The notes beneath the pieces are model-generated. The model was given only the letters and a program-made list of their open reading frames with translations. It had not been told where the DNA came from and ran no database searches. From Alphaproteobacteria bacterium (GTDB lineage: Bacteria; Pseudomonadota; Alphaproteobacteria; Reyranellales; Reyranellaceae): 10,894 bases of DNA. Made by a program: the position numbers and the translations under genes. The stretch covers positions 1-10,894 of the forward strand of contig JABCYT010000051.1 in the NCBI GenBank assembly GCA_013290035.1, given 5' to 3'. Shown here one piece after another: positions 1 through 6,688 of the stretch (the stretch's first letter is position 1; the number at the start of each line of letters is the position of its first letter).

Positions 1-168
1 AGCCCGAAGATGATGTCGATCGGCCTGCACTGCCGGCTGGTCGGCCGGCCGAGCCGCGCCGCCACCCTGGCGCGCTTCCTCGACTACGTCGCCTCCAAGC
101 CCAAGGTCTGGGTCGCCACCCGCGAGGAGATCGCCCGCCACTGGATGAAGGTGCATCCGGCGGCGTGA
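1..168 (+). CDS. puuE: PuuE-like polysaccharide deacetylase (3' end only)
   Basis: Only the last 55 codons and the TGA stop are in the window; the gene begins upstream. The reading frame is open from base 1 and contains the block MMSIGLHCRLVGRP, then ARFLDYV, then VWVATREEIARHW. This is the typical C-terminal signature of the PuuE branch of the polysaccharide deacetylase (NodB-like) superfamily. Family members are metal-type hydrolases, and several act as allantoinases in ureide/urate breakdown. Catalytic residues lie upstream and cannot be checked, so allantoinase activity is inferred from the tail alone; a generic carbohydrate deacetylase is the alternative. The gene converges with trxC, and the long palindrome at 193-261 fills the gap between them. 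Confidence 0.8.
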   Translation, partial: SPKMMSIGLHCRLVGRPSRAATLARFLDYVASKPKVWVATREEIARHWMKVHPAA

Positions 169-192
169 CGCACGCCGCTGTTACGGCAAGGC

Positions 193-261
193 TGTCATCC
201 CGAGCGAAGCGAGGGACCTTTCCTGATGGCTTAAAGGCCCCTCGCTTCGCTCGGGGTGACA
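193..261. repeat. Long imperfect palindrome, dispersed-repeat type, possible bidirectional terminator
   Basis: Arms 193-221 and 233-261 (29 nt each) are inverted copies with two mismatches, separated by an 11-nt loop. The core of the arms reads CCGAGCGAAGCGAGGG and its complement. As plus-strand RNA one mismatch becomes a U-G pair. It lies between the converging ends of the puuE-like gene (stop at 166-168) and trxC (stop at 269-271). That position fits a bidirectional transcription terminator, although there is no clear U-tract. Repeats with this kind of core are dispersed between genes in many GC-rich Proteobacteria, so it may equally be a copy of a non-autonomous palindromic element. Confidence 0.8.
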
Positions 262-268
262 GGAGTGT

Positions 269-712
269 CTACCGCAACGCCTGCTGGACCCAGCTCTCGA
301 TGCCGGCCGCGTTCATCGCGCCGGACTGGCGGGCGACTTCCTTGCCGTGCTTGAACAGGATCATGGTCGGAATCGCCTGGATGCCGAACCGGCCGGCCAG
401 CGCCTGCTCGTCCTCGGTGTTGACCTTGGCCAGCCGCACCGTGGGCTCGAGATGGCCGGCGGCCTGCTCGAACTGCGGCGCCATGGCCTTGCACGGCCCG
501 CACCACGGCGCCCAGAAGTCGACGAGCAAGGGGATGTCGCTCTTGGCGGCATGCGTCTCGAAGCTCTGCGCGTTCAGCGCCACCGGATGGCCGCCGAACA
601 AGGGTGCACCGCAGTTGCCGCACTTGCCGCTGGCGCCCGCCACCAGCTTCTCGCGCGGCGCGCGGTTCAGGGTGTTGCACGCGGGGCAGGCGACTAAAAG
701 GCTTTCGGCCAT
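269..712 (-). CDS. trxC: Thioredoxin 2 (TrxC), zinc-binding N-terminus
   Basis: A cytoplasmic protein-disulfide reductase of 147 residues, the usual length for thioredoxin 2. The N-terminal zinc-ribbon module has CPAC (Cys9, Cys12) and CGNC (Cys31, Cys34). It is followed by a thioredoxin fold with the redox motif WCGPC (Cys71 and Cys74, in FWAPWCGPCK) and the cis-proline loop AIPT (Pro115). The two extra Cys pairs separate TrxC from TrxA. The ATG at 712 was chosen because the protein then begins MAESLLVACPAC, as the family does, and a GAGG sits 6 nt upstream. The same frame stays open far upstream, antisense to the acyl-CoA ligase gene, but that part shows no homology. The gene diverges from the acyl-CoA ligase gene and ends 8 bp from the 193-261 palindrome. 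In other bacteria trxC responds to oxidative stress; no regulator site can be named here. Confidence 0.97.
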   Translation of the reverse strand: MAESLLVACPACNTLNRAPREKLVAGASGKCGNCGAPLFGGHPVALNAQSFETHAAKSDIPLLVDFWAPWCGPCKAMAPQFEQAAGHLEPTVRLAKVNTEDEQALAGRFGIQAIPTMILFKHGKEVARQSGAMNAAGIESWVQQALR

Positions 713-764
713 GGCGAACCTCGATGGTAATTGGAGATAATGCCACAGGAGCGATGACGTTGCT

Positions 765-778
765 TTGACGGACGTCAA
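765..778. promoter_or_regulatory. Palindrome in the trxC / acyl-CoA ligase divergent region
   Basis: TTGACG-GA-CGTCAA is a perfect 6-bp inverted repeat with a 2-bp spacer. A further TGACG lies at 755-759. It falls inside the 90-bp region from which trxC (minus) and the acyl-CoA ligase gene (plus) diverge, so an operator or overlapping promoter element is possible. No convincing -35/-10 pair could be placed with confidence. The assignment rests only on symmetry and position. Confidence 0.3.
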
Positions 779-802
779 CGCCGGGCTGGCGGAGGAAACG
801 AC

Positions 803-2368
803 ATGAACGCCGCGATCACCGAAGCGCCCACCGGCACGACCATGATCCTGCGCGCCCTGGCGCGCTTTCCCGAACGCAGGGCCTTCGTGTGGGACGGCGG
901 CAGCCTCACCTATCGCGCGACCCTCGACCTGGTCGGCCGCCTGCAGGCGGCGATGGCGGCGGCCGGGCTCGCCAAGGGCCAGACCGTGGCGTTGCTCAGC
1001 GCCAACAGCGCCGAGACCTGGTGCGCCGGCGTGGCGGCGTCGGGCCTCGGCCTGGTCACGACCTGGCTGCATCCGCTGGGTGCGCTCGCCGATCACCTCG
1101 ACGTCATCGAGGATGCCGGCGCGAGCGCCCTCATCGTCGATCCCGGGACGCATGCCCAGAGGGGCGGCGAGCTCGCCGCCAAGGCCGCCGACCGGCTGGC
1201 CGTCGTGCTCACCATGGGCCGCGCGGATTTCGGCCGCGACGTTGTGGCGGCGGCGGAAAAAATCGGCGCGGCGGCGCCGGTCGACCTCACCCAGCCCGAC
1301 GACTACGCCGTCATCAACTACACCGGCGGCACCACCGGCAAGTCCAAGGGCGCCATCCGCCGTCACCGCTCGACCGCCGCCATGTCGGTGGCGGTCGCCG
1401 CCGACTTCGAGTTTCCCGACGTGCCGCGCTACCTGGCGGCGGCGCCGATCACCCATGTCGCCGGCACCAAGGTCGTGCCCGCGCTGCTGCGCGGCGGCAC
1501 GGTGCATCTGCTGAAGGGCTTCGAGCCGGAGAAATTTCTGGCCACCCTCGAGCGCGAGAGGATCAACTTCACCCTCGTGGTGCCGACCATGATCTACGTG
1601 CTGCTGGATCATCCGCGGCTCGACAAAACCGATCTCTCCTCGCTCGAGCTCATCCTCTACGGCGCCTCGCCGATGTCGCCGACCCGGCTGGTCGAGGCGC
1701 TGGAGCGCATCGGGCCGATCTTCAGCCAGCTCTACGGCCAGACCGAGTGCTATCCGGTGAGCGTGTTGCGCAAGGCCGACCACGATGCCGGGCGCCCCGA
1801 GCTGTTCGCCTCCTGCGGCTTTCCCATCGCCTCGTGCAGCGTGAGCCTGCGCGACGACGACAACAACGAGGTGGCGCCGGGCGAGGCGGGCGAGATCTGC
1901 GTGCGCGCCGCGCACGCGATGGAGGAATATTGGAAGCGCCCCGAGCAGACGGCCGAGACCTTCAAGGGCGGCTGGCTGCACACCGGCGACATCGCGCGCG
2001 CCGACGAGCGCGGCTACCTCTATATCGTCGATCGCAAGAAGGACATGATCGTGAGCGGCGGCTTCAACATCTTCCCGCGCGAGGTCGAGGATGTCCTGTC
2101 GTCGCATCCCGACGTCGCCATGGCCGCGGTGATCGGCGTGCCGCACGAGAAGTGGGGCGAGGCCGTCGCCGCGCTGATCGTCGCCAAGGCCGGCACGACT
2201 CCCTCCGCCGAGGCGCTGATGCAGCTCGTGAAGGACCGCAAGGGCGGCCCGCACGCGCCCAAGCAAGTCGAGTTCGTCGACACCCTGCCGCTCACCGCCG
2301 TCGGCAAGGTCGACAAGAAAGTGCTGCGCGCGAAGTACTGGGTCGGACAGGCGCGACAGGTGGGATAA
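803..2368 (+). CDS. AMP-forming acyl-CoA ligase (ANL superfamily)
   Basis: Activates a carboxylic acid to an acyl-adenylate and then to its CoA thioester. The 521 residues cover the full adenylate-forming enzyme. Core motifs, in order: the phosphate-binding loop YTGGTTGKSKGA (173-184), YGQTE (311-315), HTGD (393-396), the hinge segment DRKKDMIVSGGFN (410-422) and the C-terminal catalytic lysine in AVGKVDKK (Lys502). GGAGG at 791-795, 7 nt before the ATG, fixes the start. The size and motifs fit short/medium-chain, cyclic or aromatic acyl-CoA synthetases of the FadD-like group; the acid is not predictable from sequence. The gene stands alone on its strand, divergent from trxC and followed by a poorly coding stretch, so it is probably monocistronic. 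A long open frame antisense to it is a GC artefact. Confidence 0.93.
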   Translation: MNAAITEAPTGTTMILRALARFPERRAFVWDGGSLTYRATLDLVGRLQAAMAAAGLAKGQTVALLSANSAETWCAGVAASGLGLVTTWLHPLGALADHLDVIEDAGASALIVDPGTHAQRGGELAAKAADRLAVVLTMGRADFGRDVVAAAEKIGAAAPVDLTQPDDYAVINYTGGTTGKSKGAIRRHRSTAAMSVAVAADFEFPDVPRYLAAAPITHVAGTKVVPALLRGGTVHLLKGFEPEKFLATLERERINFTLVVPTMIYVLLDHPRLDKTDLSSLELILYGASPMSPTRLVEALERIGPIFSQLYGQTECYPVSVLRKADHDAGRPELFASCGFPIASCSVSLRDDDNNEVAPGEAGEICVRAAHAMEEYWKRPEQTAETFKGGWLHTGDIARADERGYLYIVDRKKDMIVSGGFNIFPREVEDVLSSHPDVAMAAVIGVPHEKWGEAVAALIVAKAGTTPSAEALMQLVKDRKGGPHAPKQVEFVDTLPLTAVGKVDKKVLRAKYWVGQARQVG

Positions 2369-2513
2369 GGCGCTTTTCTCTCATGTCATCGCGCCGGACT
2401 TCTTCTATCCGTGTGGATACTTTATCTGCATCACGCTCGGCCATTCCGTGCTTCCGCTCACGCGTGCGCCGTGGAGAGTGCTGCTGCGAGATCGGGACCG
2501 ATGAATGAAGAGT
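2369..2513. other. Intergenic stretch, nothing recognised
   Basis: Between the acyl-CoA ligase stop and the end of the small minus-strand ORF I see no supported gene, RNA or strong terminator. A 41-codon plus-strand ORF starting at ATG 2383 has mixed third-position bases and a Cys/Arg/Ser-rich product with no recognisable feature, so it is not called. The stretch looks somewhat less GC-rich than its surroundings. Confidence 0.4.
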
Positions 2514-2702
2514 TCAGACCATCGGTCGCTGATTTGTCACGGCCTTCGGCTCGTTGATCTCCCACACGCGCGCGACGCGGTGCGTCTGCTTGGGCGCGAG
2601 CTTCAAGACTTCGCGCACGCAGTCGGCGCGGAGTCCGCCATCCGGAAGTTCATGACGCGTTCCTGATTCAGACACGGTGTGCCGCCAGGCGTGCGCGCGC
2701 AT
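2514..2702 (-). CDS. Small hypothetical protein (about 53-62 aa)
   Basis: I do not recognise this protein. The product is up to 62 residues, soluble-looking and without a signal peptide, with the segment LPDGGLRADCVREVLKLAPK followed by a stretch containing RVARVWEIN. Counting by hand over about 34 codons in the second half, GC is roughly 74% at position 1, 44% at position 2 and 94% at position 3, the pattern of genuine coding sequence in this genome. The first 20 or so codons lack the pattern. The start is therefore uncertain: ATG at 2702, GTG at 2675, or a lost 5' end. No good Shine-Dalgarno sequence precedes either start. It diverges from the lipoprotein gene at 2750. It could be an intact small gene or the 3' remnant of a larger decayed one. 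Confidence 0.5.
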   Translation of the reverse strand: MRAHAWRHTVSESGTRHELPDGGLRADCVREVLKLAPKQTHRVARVWEINEPKAVTNQRPMV

Positions 2703-2749
2703 TTGTGGGGTTTACCTTTGCGTACAAATCGTGTGAACAATGGGCGGTT

Positions 2750-3232
2750 GTGACCATTCTTCGCTTCGCCCTTCGCCCCAGCCTCATGGCCACCGCCTTT
2801 CTCGTGGGCGGCTGCCAGCTCGGCACGCAACCGCCACAGACGGCGGCGATCGCGCCGACGGTCGATCTTCGCCAGAAGGAAATCGAAGAGCGCAAGGACG
2901 AGATGATCCGCCAGCTCGCCCATTGCGAAACCGGCGGCTCAGGTCCCTCGGAGCGGCCGATCTATGGCGGGCGCGGCGCCTTTGTCGGCCGCCTGCAATT
3001 CTCGCTGCAGACCGTGATCAGCTATCAGCGCAGGCGCGACGGCACGGTGCTCAACCGCCAGGAAGCGCTCGAGCTGGCGCACGATTACGATCGTGCCGCG
3101 GCGCTCGCCAAGTACATGATCTTCGAGCTCGAGGAGCCGTTTCACTGGCCGCTCTGCTCGCGCAAGATCGGCTTGCGCAACGAGATGGCCAACATCAAGG
3201 AAATGATCAACCAGGCAGCGCTCACGCGCTGA
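2750..3232 (+). CDS. Lipoprotein with lysozyme/Rpf-like CExGG...LQFS motif
   Basis: Unnamed secreted lipoprotein of 160 residues. The N-terminus has a short basic region, a hydrophobic stretch (MATAFLVG) and a lipobox LVGGC, giving lipidated Cys22. After a short linker and a charged helix (40-55) comes AHCETGG (Cys59, Glu60), then IYGGRGAFVGRLQFS (71-85), then helix-rich sequence with HDYDRAAALAKY (111-122) and a late Cys136 that could pair with Cys59. The order Cys-Glu-Ser/Thr-Gly-Gly ... Gly-x-Leu-Gln-Phe-Ser resembles the catalytic region of resuscitation-promoting factor and other lysozyme-fold muralytic domains. A peptidoglycan-cleaving or -binding role is therefore inferred, not shown. 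GTG at 2750 was preferred over GTG at 2705: coding-type third-position GC begins only after 2750, and this start gives a normal signal peptide. No strong Shine-Dalgarno sequence was seen for either. It converges with the aminotransferase gene, 24 bp apart. Confidence 0.82.
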   Translation: MTILRFALRPSLMATAFLVGGCQLGTQPPQTAAIAPTVDLRQKEIEERKDEMIRQLAHCETGGSGPSERPIYGGRGAFVGRLQFSLQTVISYQRRRDGTVLNRQEALELAHDYDRAAALAKYMIFELEEPFHWPLCSRKIGLRNEMANIKEMINQAALTR

Positions 3233-3256
3233 CCGGTGCGGCGCTTTCGCGCGTCG

Positions 3257-4459
3257 CTATTTGAGCTCGGCGCAGAACTCCTGGATGCGCCGGCAGCCCT
3301 CGCGCAGGCTCGCCATGTCGGTGGCATAGGAGATGCGGAAGTAGGGGCTCATGCCGTAGGCCGCGCCCTGCACCGTGGCGACGTGCTTTTCCTCCAGCAG
3401 CGCCGTCACGAAATCGGTGTCGGTGGCGATCCTGCGGCCGGCCGGGGTGGTCTTGCCGATGCAGCCCGCGATGTTGGGGAAGACATAGAACGCGCCTTCG
3501 GGCTTGTGGCAGGTGATGCCCTTGGCCTCGCGCAGCATGCCCACGACCTCGTCGCGCCGCTTCTGGTAGTCGGCCGCGCGTTCCTTGAGCAGATCCTGCG
3601 GCCCGTTGAGCGCGGCGGTCGCGGCCGCCTGGCTGATGGTCGAGATGCCCGAGCCGATCTGGCCCTGCATGTTGGTCATGGCGGCGATCATCGGCCGCGG
3701 ACCGCCGGCGAAGCCGACCCGCCAGCCGGTCATGGCATAGGCCTTCGAGGCGCCGTTCACCGTCAAGGTGCGCTCCTTCAGCCGGGGCTCGACCTCGGCG
3801 ATGGTGCAGAAGCCGAAGCCGTCATAGGTCAGGTGCTCGTAGACGTCGTCGGCCATCACCAGCACGTGTGGATGCGCCAGCACGACGTCGGCGATCGCGC
3901 GCATCTCGGCGCGCGAGCACACGGCGCCGGTGGGATTGTTGGGGAAGTTCAGCACCACCCACTTGGTCTTGGGCGTGATCGCCGCCTCGAGATCGGGCGC
4001 GCGCAGCTTGAAGTGATTGTTCTCCGGGCACGACACCAGCACCGGCTTGGCGCCGGCGAGTGTCGCCTGGTCGGCGTAGGAGATCCAGCCCGGCGCCGGG
4101 ATGATGACCTCATCGCCGTCGTTCACGCTCGCCATCAGCGCGTCGTACATGATCTGCTTGCTGCCGTTTGAGACCATGATCTCCTCGAGCGCGTAGTCGA
4201 GGTTGTTGTCGCGCTTGAACTTGCGCTGGATCGCCTCCTTCAGGGGCTTCACGCCGTCCTGTGGCGGATACTTGGTGTCGCCGGCGAGCGCCGCCTTGTT
4301 GGCCGCCTCGATGGCGTGCAGTGGCGTCGGGAAGTCGGGCTCGCCCGACGAGAGGCCGACGATCTTCACGCCTTGCGCGCGCAGCTCGCGCACCTTGCGG
4401 GTCATGGCGGCGGAGGCGGATATCTTGACGTTCCTGAGACGGTCGGCCACTTCGAACAT
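3257..4459 (-). CDS. aspC: Aspartate aminotransferase family protein (PLP, class I)
   Basis: Cytosolic pyridoxal-phosphate transaminase, probably moving the amino group between aspartate and 2-oxoglutarate. The 400 residues match the bacterial class I group of about 400 residues. Visible landmarks: SSGEPDFPTP (37-46), SNGSKQ (97-102) binding the cofactor phosphate, NFPNNPTG (171-178), the Asp204/Tyr207 pair in MADDVYEHL, the Schiff-base lysine Lys239 in GASKAYAMTGWRVGF, and Arg375 in FRISYA, which binds the substrate carboxylate. The ATG at 4459 has AAGGA 6 nt upstream, just past the stop of the EamA gene 9 bp away, so translation is probably coupled. It is the last gene of the minus-strand operon that starts with the amidohydrolase gene. 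Related class I enzymes (aromatic, prephenate or alanine-type) cannot be excluded from sequence alone. Confidence 0.93.
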   Translation of the reverse strand: MFEVADRLRNVKISASAAMTRKVRELRAQGVKIVGLSSGEPDFPTPLHAIEAANKAALAGDTKYPPQDGVKPLKEAIQRKFKRDNNLDYALEEIMVSNGSKQIMYDALMASVNDGDEVIIPAPGWISYADQATLAGAKPVLVSCPENNHFKLRAPDLEAAITPKTKWVVLNFPNNPTGAVCSRAEMRAIADVVLAHPHVLVMADDVYEHLTYDGFGFCTIAEVEPRLKERTLTVNGASKAYAMTGWRVGFAGGPRPMIAAMTNMQGQIGSGISTISQAAATAALNGPQDLLKERAADYQKRRDEVVGMLREAKGITCHKPEGAFYVFPNIAGCIGKTTPAGRRIATDTDFVTALLEEKHVATVQGAAYGMSPYFRISYATDMASLREGCRRIQEFCAELK

Positions 4460-4468
4460 GATCTTCCT

Positions 4469-5317
4469 TCACTTCTTCCTGTATATCGTGAGCGCGATGC
4501 CGCCCAGGATGGCCACCGACGACAGCAGCAGCCGCACGGTGATCGGCTCGGCGAGTAGCACCGCGCCGCCTATCGCCGCAATGGCCGGAACGCTGAGCTG
4601 GATTGTCGCCGCCGAGGTTGCCCTAAGCGCCGGCAGGGCGGCGTACCACAGGACATAGCCCAGGCCCGAGGTCACGGCGCCCGACAGGACGGCATAGAGG
4701 ACGCCCATGCGGTCGACCGATTCGTGGCCGGTGGCGGCCAGGGCGAGCAGCGCGGCGAAGGGGACGGCGCGCAGGAAGTTGCCGCCGGTCGCGGCGATCG
4801 GATCGCCGGCGCCGCGGCCCAGCACGGAATAGACGCCCCAGGCGGCGCCTGCCGCCAGCATCAGGACGGCGGCGTGGGGCGGCGGTGCGGCGAGCCCCGG
4901 CAGCAGCAGGCCGACCAGGCCTGCCACCGCGACCACCACGCCTAGCAGTTTCGCGCCGCGGAGGCGTTCGCCTGCCCACAGGCCGTAGCCCATCATGGTG
5001 AGCTGCACGCCGCCGAACAGCAGCAGCGCGCCCGTGGCGGCGGTGAGATCGCGGTAGGCGAAGGAGAAGAACACCGCATAGGCCGACAGCATGGCTGCCA
5101 TCGGCCAGCTTCCGCCCGCCGTTGCGCCGACGCCGCGCAATCGCAGGATGACGAGCAGGATCAAGGCGCCCGACGCCAGCCGCAGCGACGTGAAGCTCGC
5201 CGCATCGATCGACGTTTCCGTCAGGGCGACACGGCAGAGCAGCGAATTGCCGGCGAAGGCCAGCATGGCCAGCACGGTGAGGAGGGGGGTGCGCAGGCTT
5301 GTGCTTGCAGCGGTCAT
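4469..5317 (-). CDS. EamA/DMT-family permease, 10 TM
   Basis: Inner-membrane transporter of the drug/metabolite transporter superfamily, 282 residues. Ten hydrophobic segments can be placed at about 12-31, 42-60, 72-88, 93-114, 122-141, 148-166, 180-197, 204-225, 236-256 and 261-279. They form the two five-helix EamA repeats, with a basic tail YRKK on the cytoplasmic side. Family members usually export amino acids or related metabolites; the substrate is unknown here. It lies 31 bp downstream of the amidohydrolase gene and 9 bp upstream of the aminotransferase gene. An amino acid or a product of the neighbouring enzymes is a reasonable guess for the cargo. No Shine-Dalgarno sequence is evident before the ATG at 5317, so translation may depend on the upstream gene. 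Confidence 0.92.
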   Translation of the reverse strand: MTAASTSLRTPLLTVLAMLAFAGNSLLCRVALTETSIDAASFTSLRLASGALILLVILRLRGVGATAGGSWPMAAMLSAYAVFFSFAYRDLTAATGALLLFGGVQLTMMGYGLWAGERLRGAKLLGVVVAVAGLVGLLLPGLAAPPPHAAVLMLAAGAAWGVYSVLGRGAGDPIAATGGNFLRAVPFAALLALAATGHESVDRMGVLYAVLSGAVTSGLGYVLWYAALPALRATSAATIQLSVPAIAAIGGAVLLAEPITVRLLLSSVAILGGIALTIYRKK

Positions 5318-5348
5318 TCTGCAGCAGGGAAGTCTTAGCCCTCAGCGA

Positions 5349-6488
5349 TCAGTTGCCCAGCCGATAAAGCTTCATCGCATTGTCGCGCGTGATCTTGCGG
5401 CGCGCCTCGGGCGTCACGCCGGCAAGCTCGCGGTCGAGGAACTCCTGCGAATCGGGCCAGATGCCGTCGGGGTGGGGATAGTCCGAACCCCACATCACGT
5501 TGTCCTCGCCCAGCAGATCGAGCAGGCGGATGCCGACCGGGTCGGTCTGGTAGGTGGCGTAGCATTGCCGATACCAGTACTCGCTGGGTTTCATCTTGAG
5601 GTCGAGGTCCTTGAACTGGTCCTCCCACTCGAGGTCCATGTGCTGCAGCACGTAGGGGATCCAGCCCAGGCCCGCCTCGCCGATCACGATCTTGAGGTTG
5701 GGATAGCGCTCGAGCGCGCCGCTGAAGACCAGCGACATCAGCATGTAGCCCATGTGCATCTGGAAGCTGGTGATGTGCGTGGCCTGCACGCGGCGCACGA
5801 CATACGGCGGCATCTTCGAGTAGTCGGGCGAACGCCCGCCGATGGTGTGGAAGTGCACGGGGACGCCGGTCTCGTGCGCGCATTGCCACAGCGGCTCCCA
5901 GAACGGATCCCACAGCGGCGTCATGTCCGGCCGGTTGGCGACATCGAAGCCGCGCACGCCGCGCTTGGCGTTGCGCATCATCTCGGCCACCGACTCTTCC
6001 ATGTTGTAGTTGGGAATGTTGGCCAGCCCGACCAGCCGATCGGGCGCCGCGCGGCAGAAATCGTGCAGCCAGTCGTTGTAGATGCGCAGCATCTCGAGCG
6101 CGGCCTCGGGATCGTTCAGCCGGCCGCTCGAGCCCAGCACGCCGTACAGCACCTCGGCCTGCACGCCGTCGCGGTCCTGGTCCTTCAGGCGCATCGGCAC
6201 CTCGGTTAGCCGGCGGATGCCCTTCTTGCCGTCGTCGTAGAGGCCGGTCGAGGCCATGCGGTCGGAGCGGTGGATGACGCCCGGCACGTATTCGCGGCCG
6301 GCCGAGCCCATGCCGTTCATCAGGCCGAACTTGGCGCCCTTGGCGCTCACCCATTCGGGACCCTTCGGCCCCTCGATGACATGGGGCATGCGCTCCTTGA
6401 GGTTGGCGGAGGCATTGCTGGTGAACAGGTCCGGCGGCAGCCAGATCAGGTCGACATGGCCATCGGCGGAGATGACGTCGTATTTCAT
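5349..6488 (-). CDS. COG2159-type amidohydrolase (TIM-barrel metal-dependent hydrolase/decarboxylase)
   Basis: Protein of 379 residues of the amidohydrolase-2 family, which includes ACMSD-type decarboxylases and hydrolases of small cyclic or aromatic acids. Probable metal and catalytic landmarks: DGHVD (His11) at the first strand, HFH (212-214), GEAGLGW (270-276) and the C-terminal WGSDYPH (Asp336, His339), which carries the conserved aspartate. The N-terminal DGHVD has Asp where many family members have a second His, as is common in this branch. AAGGAG 7 nt before the ATG at 6488 supports the start. It is the first gene of the minus-strand operon with the EamA permease and the aminotransferase. 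A seven-codon leader ORF with its own Shine-Dalgarno sequence lies just upstream. The substrate cannot be named. Confidence 0.9.
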   Translation of the reverse strand: MKYDVISADGHVDLIWLPPDLFTSNASANLKERMPHVIEGPKGPEWVSAKGAKFGLMNGMGSAGREYVPGVIHRSDRMASTGLYDDGKKGIRRLTEVPMRLKDQDRDGVQAEVLYGVLGSSGRLNDPEAALEMLRIYNDWLHDFCRAAPDRLVGLANIPNYNMEESVAEMMRNAKRGVRGFDVANRPDMTPLWDPFWEPLWQCAHETGVPVHFHTIGGRSPDYSKMPPYVVRRVQATHITSFQMHMGYMLMSLVFSGALERYPNLKIVIGEAGLGWIPYVLQHMDLEWEDQFKDLDLKMKPSEYWYRQCYATYQTDPVGIRLLDLLGEDNVMWGSDYPHPDGIWPDSQEFLDRELAGVTPEARRKITRDNAMKLYRLGN

Positions 6489-6511
6489 GGGCGCGCTCCT
6501 TCAGGGGACGA

Positions 6512-6535
6512 TCATCTCTCCACCCGGGGCGCCAT
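6512..6535 (-). CDS. Possible leader peptide upstream of the amidohydrolase gene
   Basis: A seven-codon ORF (MAPRVER, then TGA) is preceded by AAGGAGGGG (6541-6549 on the complement), with 7 nt between AAGGAGG and the ATG. This near-consensus site ends in no larger gene in its frame. The ORF stops 23 nt before the amidohydrolase ATG and is out of frame with it. It may be a translated leader, or chance. It is reported because the ribosome-binding site is otherwise unexplained. Confidence 0.3.
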   Translation of the reverse strand: MAPRVER

Positions 6536-6639
6536 GCCAGCCCCTCCTTGCGCTTAGCGATACGTCCACGCCCCGGGCCTCGGGAGGCTGGCAAGCCGTG
6601 GCCGTGATAACATTGGCGCCGGAGAGCACGCCTTTGACA

Positions 6640-6688
6640 GGGGAGAGCCGCTGAGGAGGCTGCGTATGATGGAAAAGGGGAGAGCCGC
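6640..6688 (+). repeat. Direct repeat of 12 bp, two copies
   Basis: GGGGAGAGCCGC occurs exactly at 6640-6651 and again at 6677-6688, 37 bp apart start to start. The second copy overlaps the leader ORF and the region just before the CHRD gene start; the first lies upstream of the leader's Shine-Dalgarno sequence. It could be a small duplication that created the second purine-rich tract, or a paired binding site. No function can be assigned. Confidence 0.5.
6653..6659 (+). promoter_or_regulatory. Strong Shine-Dalgarno GAGGAGG of the leader ORF
   Basis: GAGGAGG lies 6 nt before the ATG at 6666, ideal spacing for that start. It is 35 nt from the CHRD gene ATG at 6695, too far to serve it directly. 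The CHRD start itself has only GGGGAG, 12 nt away. The best ribosome-binding site in this leader therefore belongs to the short upstream ORF. Confidence 0.5.

Noticed and set aside
269..2266. Long minus-strand open frame antisense to the acyl-CoA ligase gene, in frame with trxC
   Set aside because: Only the last 147 codons are TrxC. The rest is His/Arg/Gly-rich with no domain and lies opposite a fully supported gene; high GC removes stops in this antisense frame.
2383..2508. 41-codon plus-strand ORF after the acyl-CoA ligase gene
   Set aside because: No Shine-Dalgarno sequence, mixed third-position bases, and a Ser/Arg/Cys-rich product without features.
2705..2749. Earlier GTG start for the lipoprotein
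   Set aside because: These 15 codons lack the third-position GC bias and would give an abnormal signal peptide.
3236..4171. Plus-strand 311-codon frame opposite the aminotransferase gene
   Set aside because: Composition typical of antisense GC-rich artefacts, no motif, and the opposite strand encodes a complete PLP enzyme.
5091..6209. Plus-strand 372-codon frame opposite the permease and amidohydrolase genes
   Set aside because: It spans two convincing genes on the other strand and shows no recognisable domain.
6634..6670. TTGACA and TATGAT as a sigma-70 type promoter for the CHRD gene
   Set aside because: The spacing is 25 bp, far from the usual 16-18, and no good partner sits at the right distance from either box.
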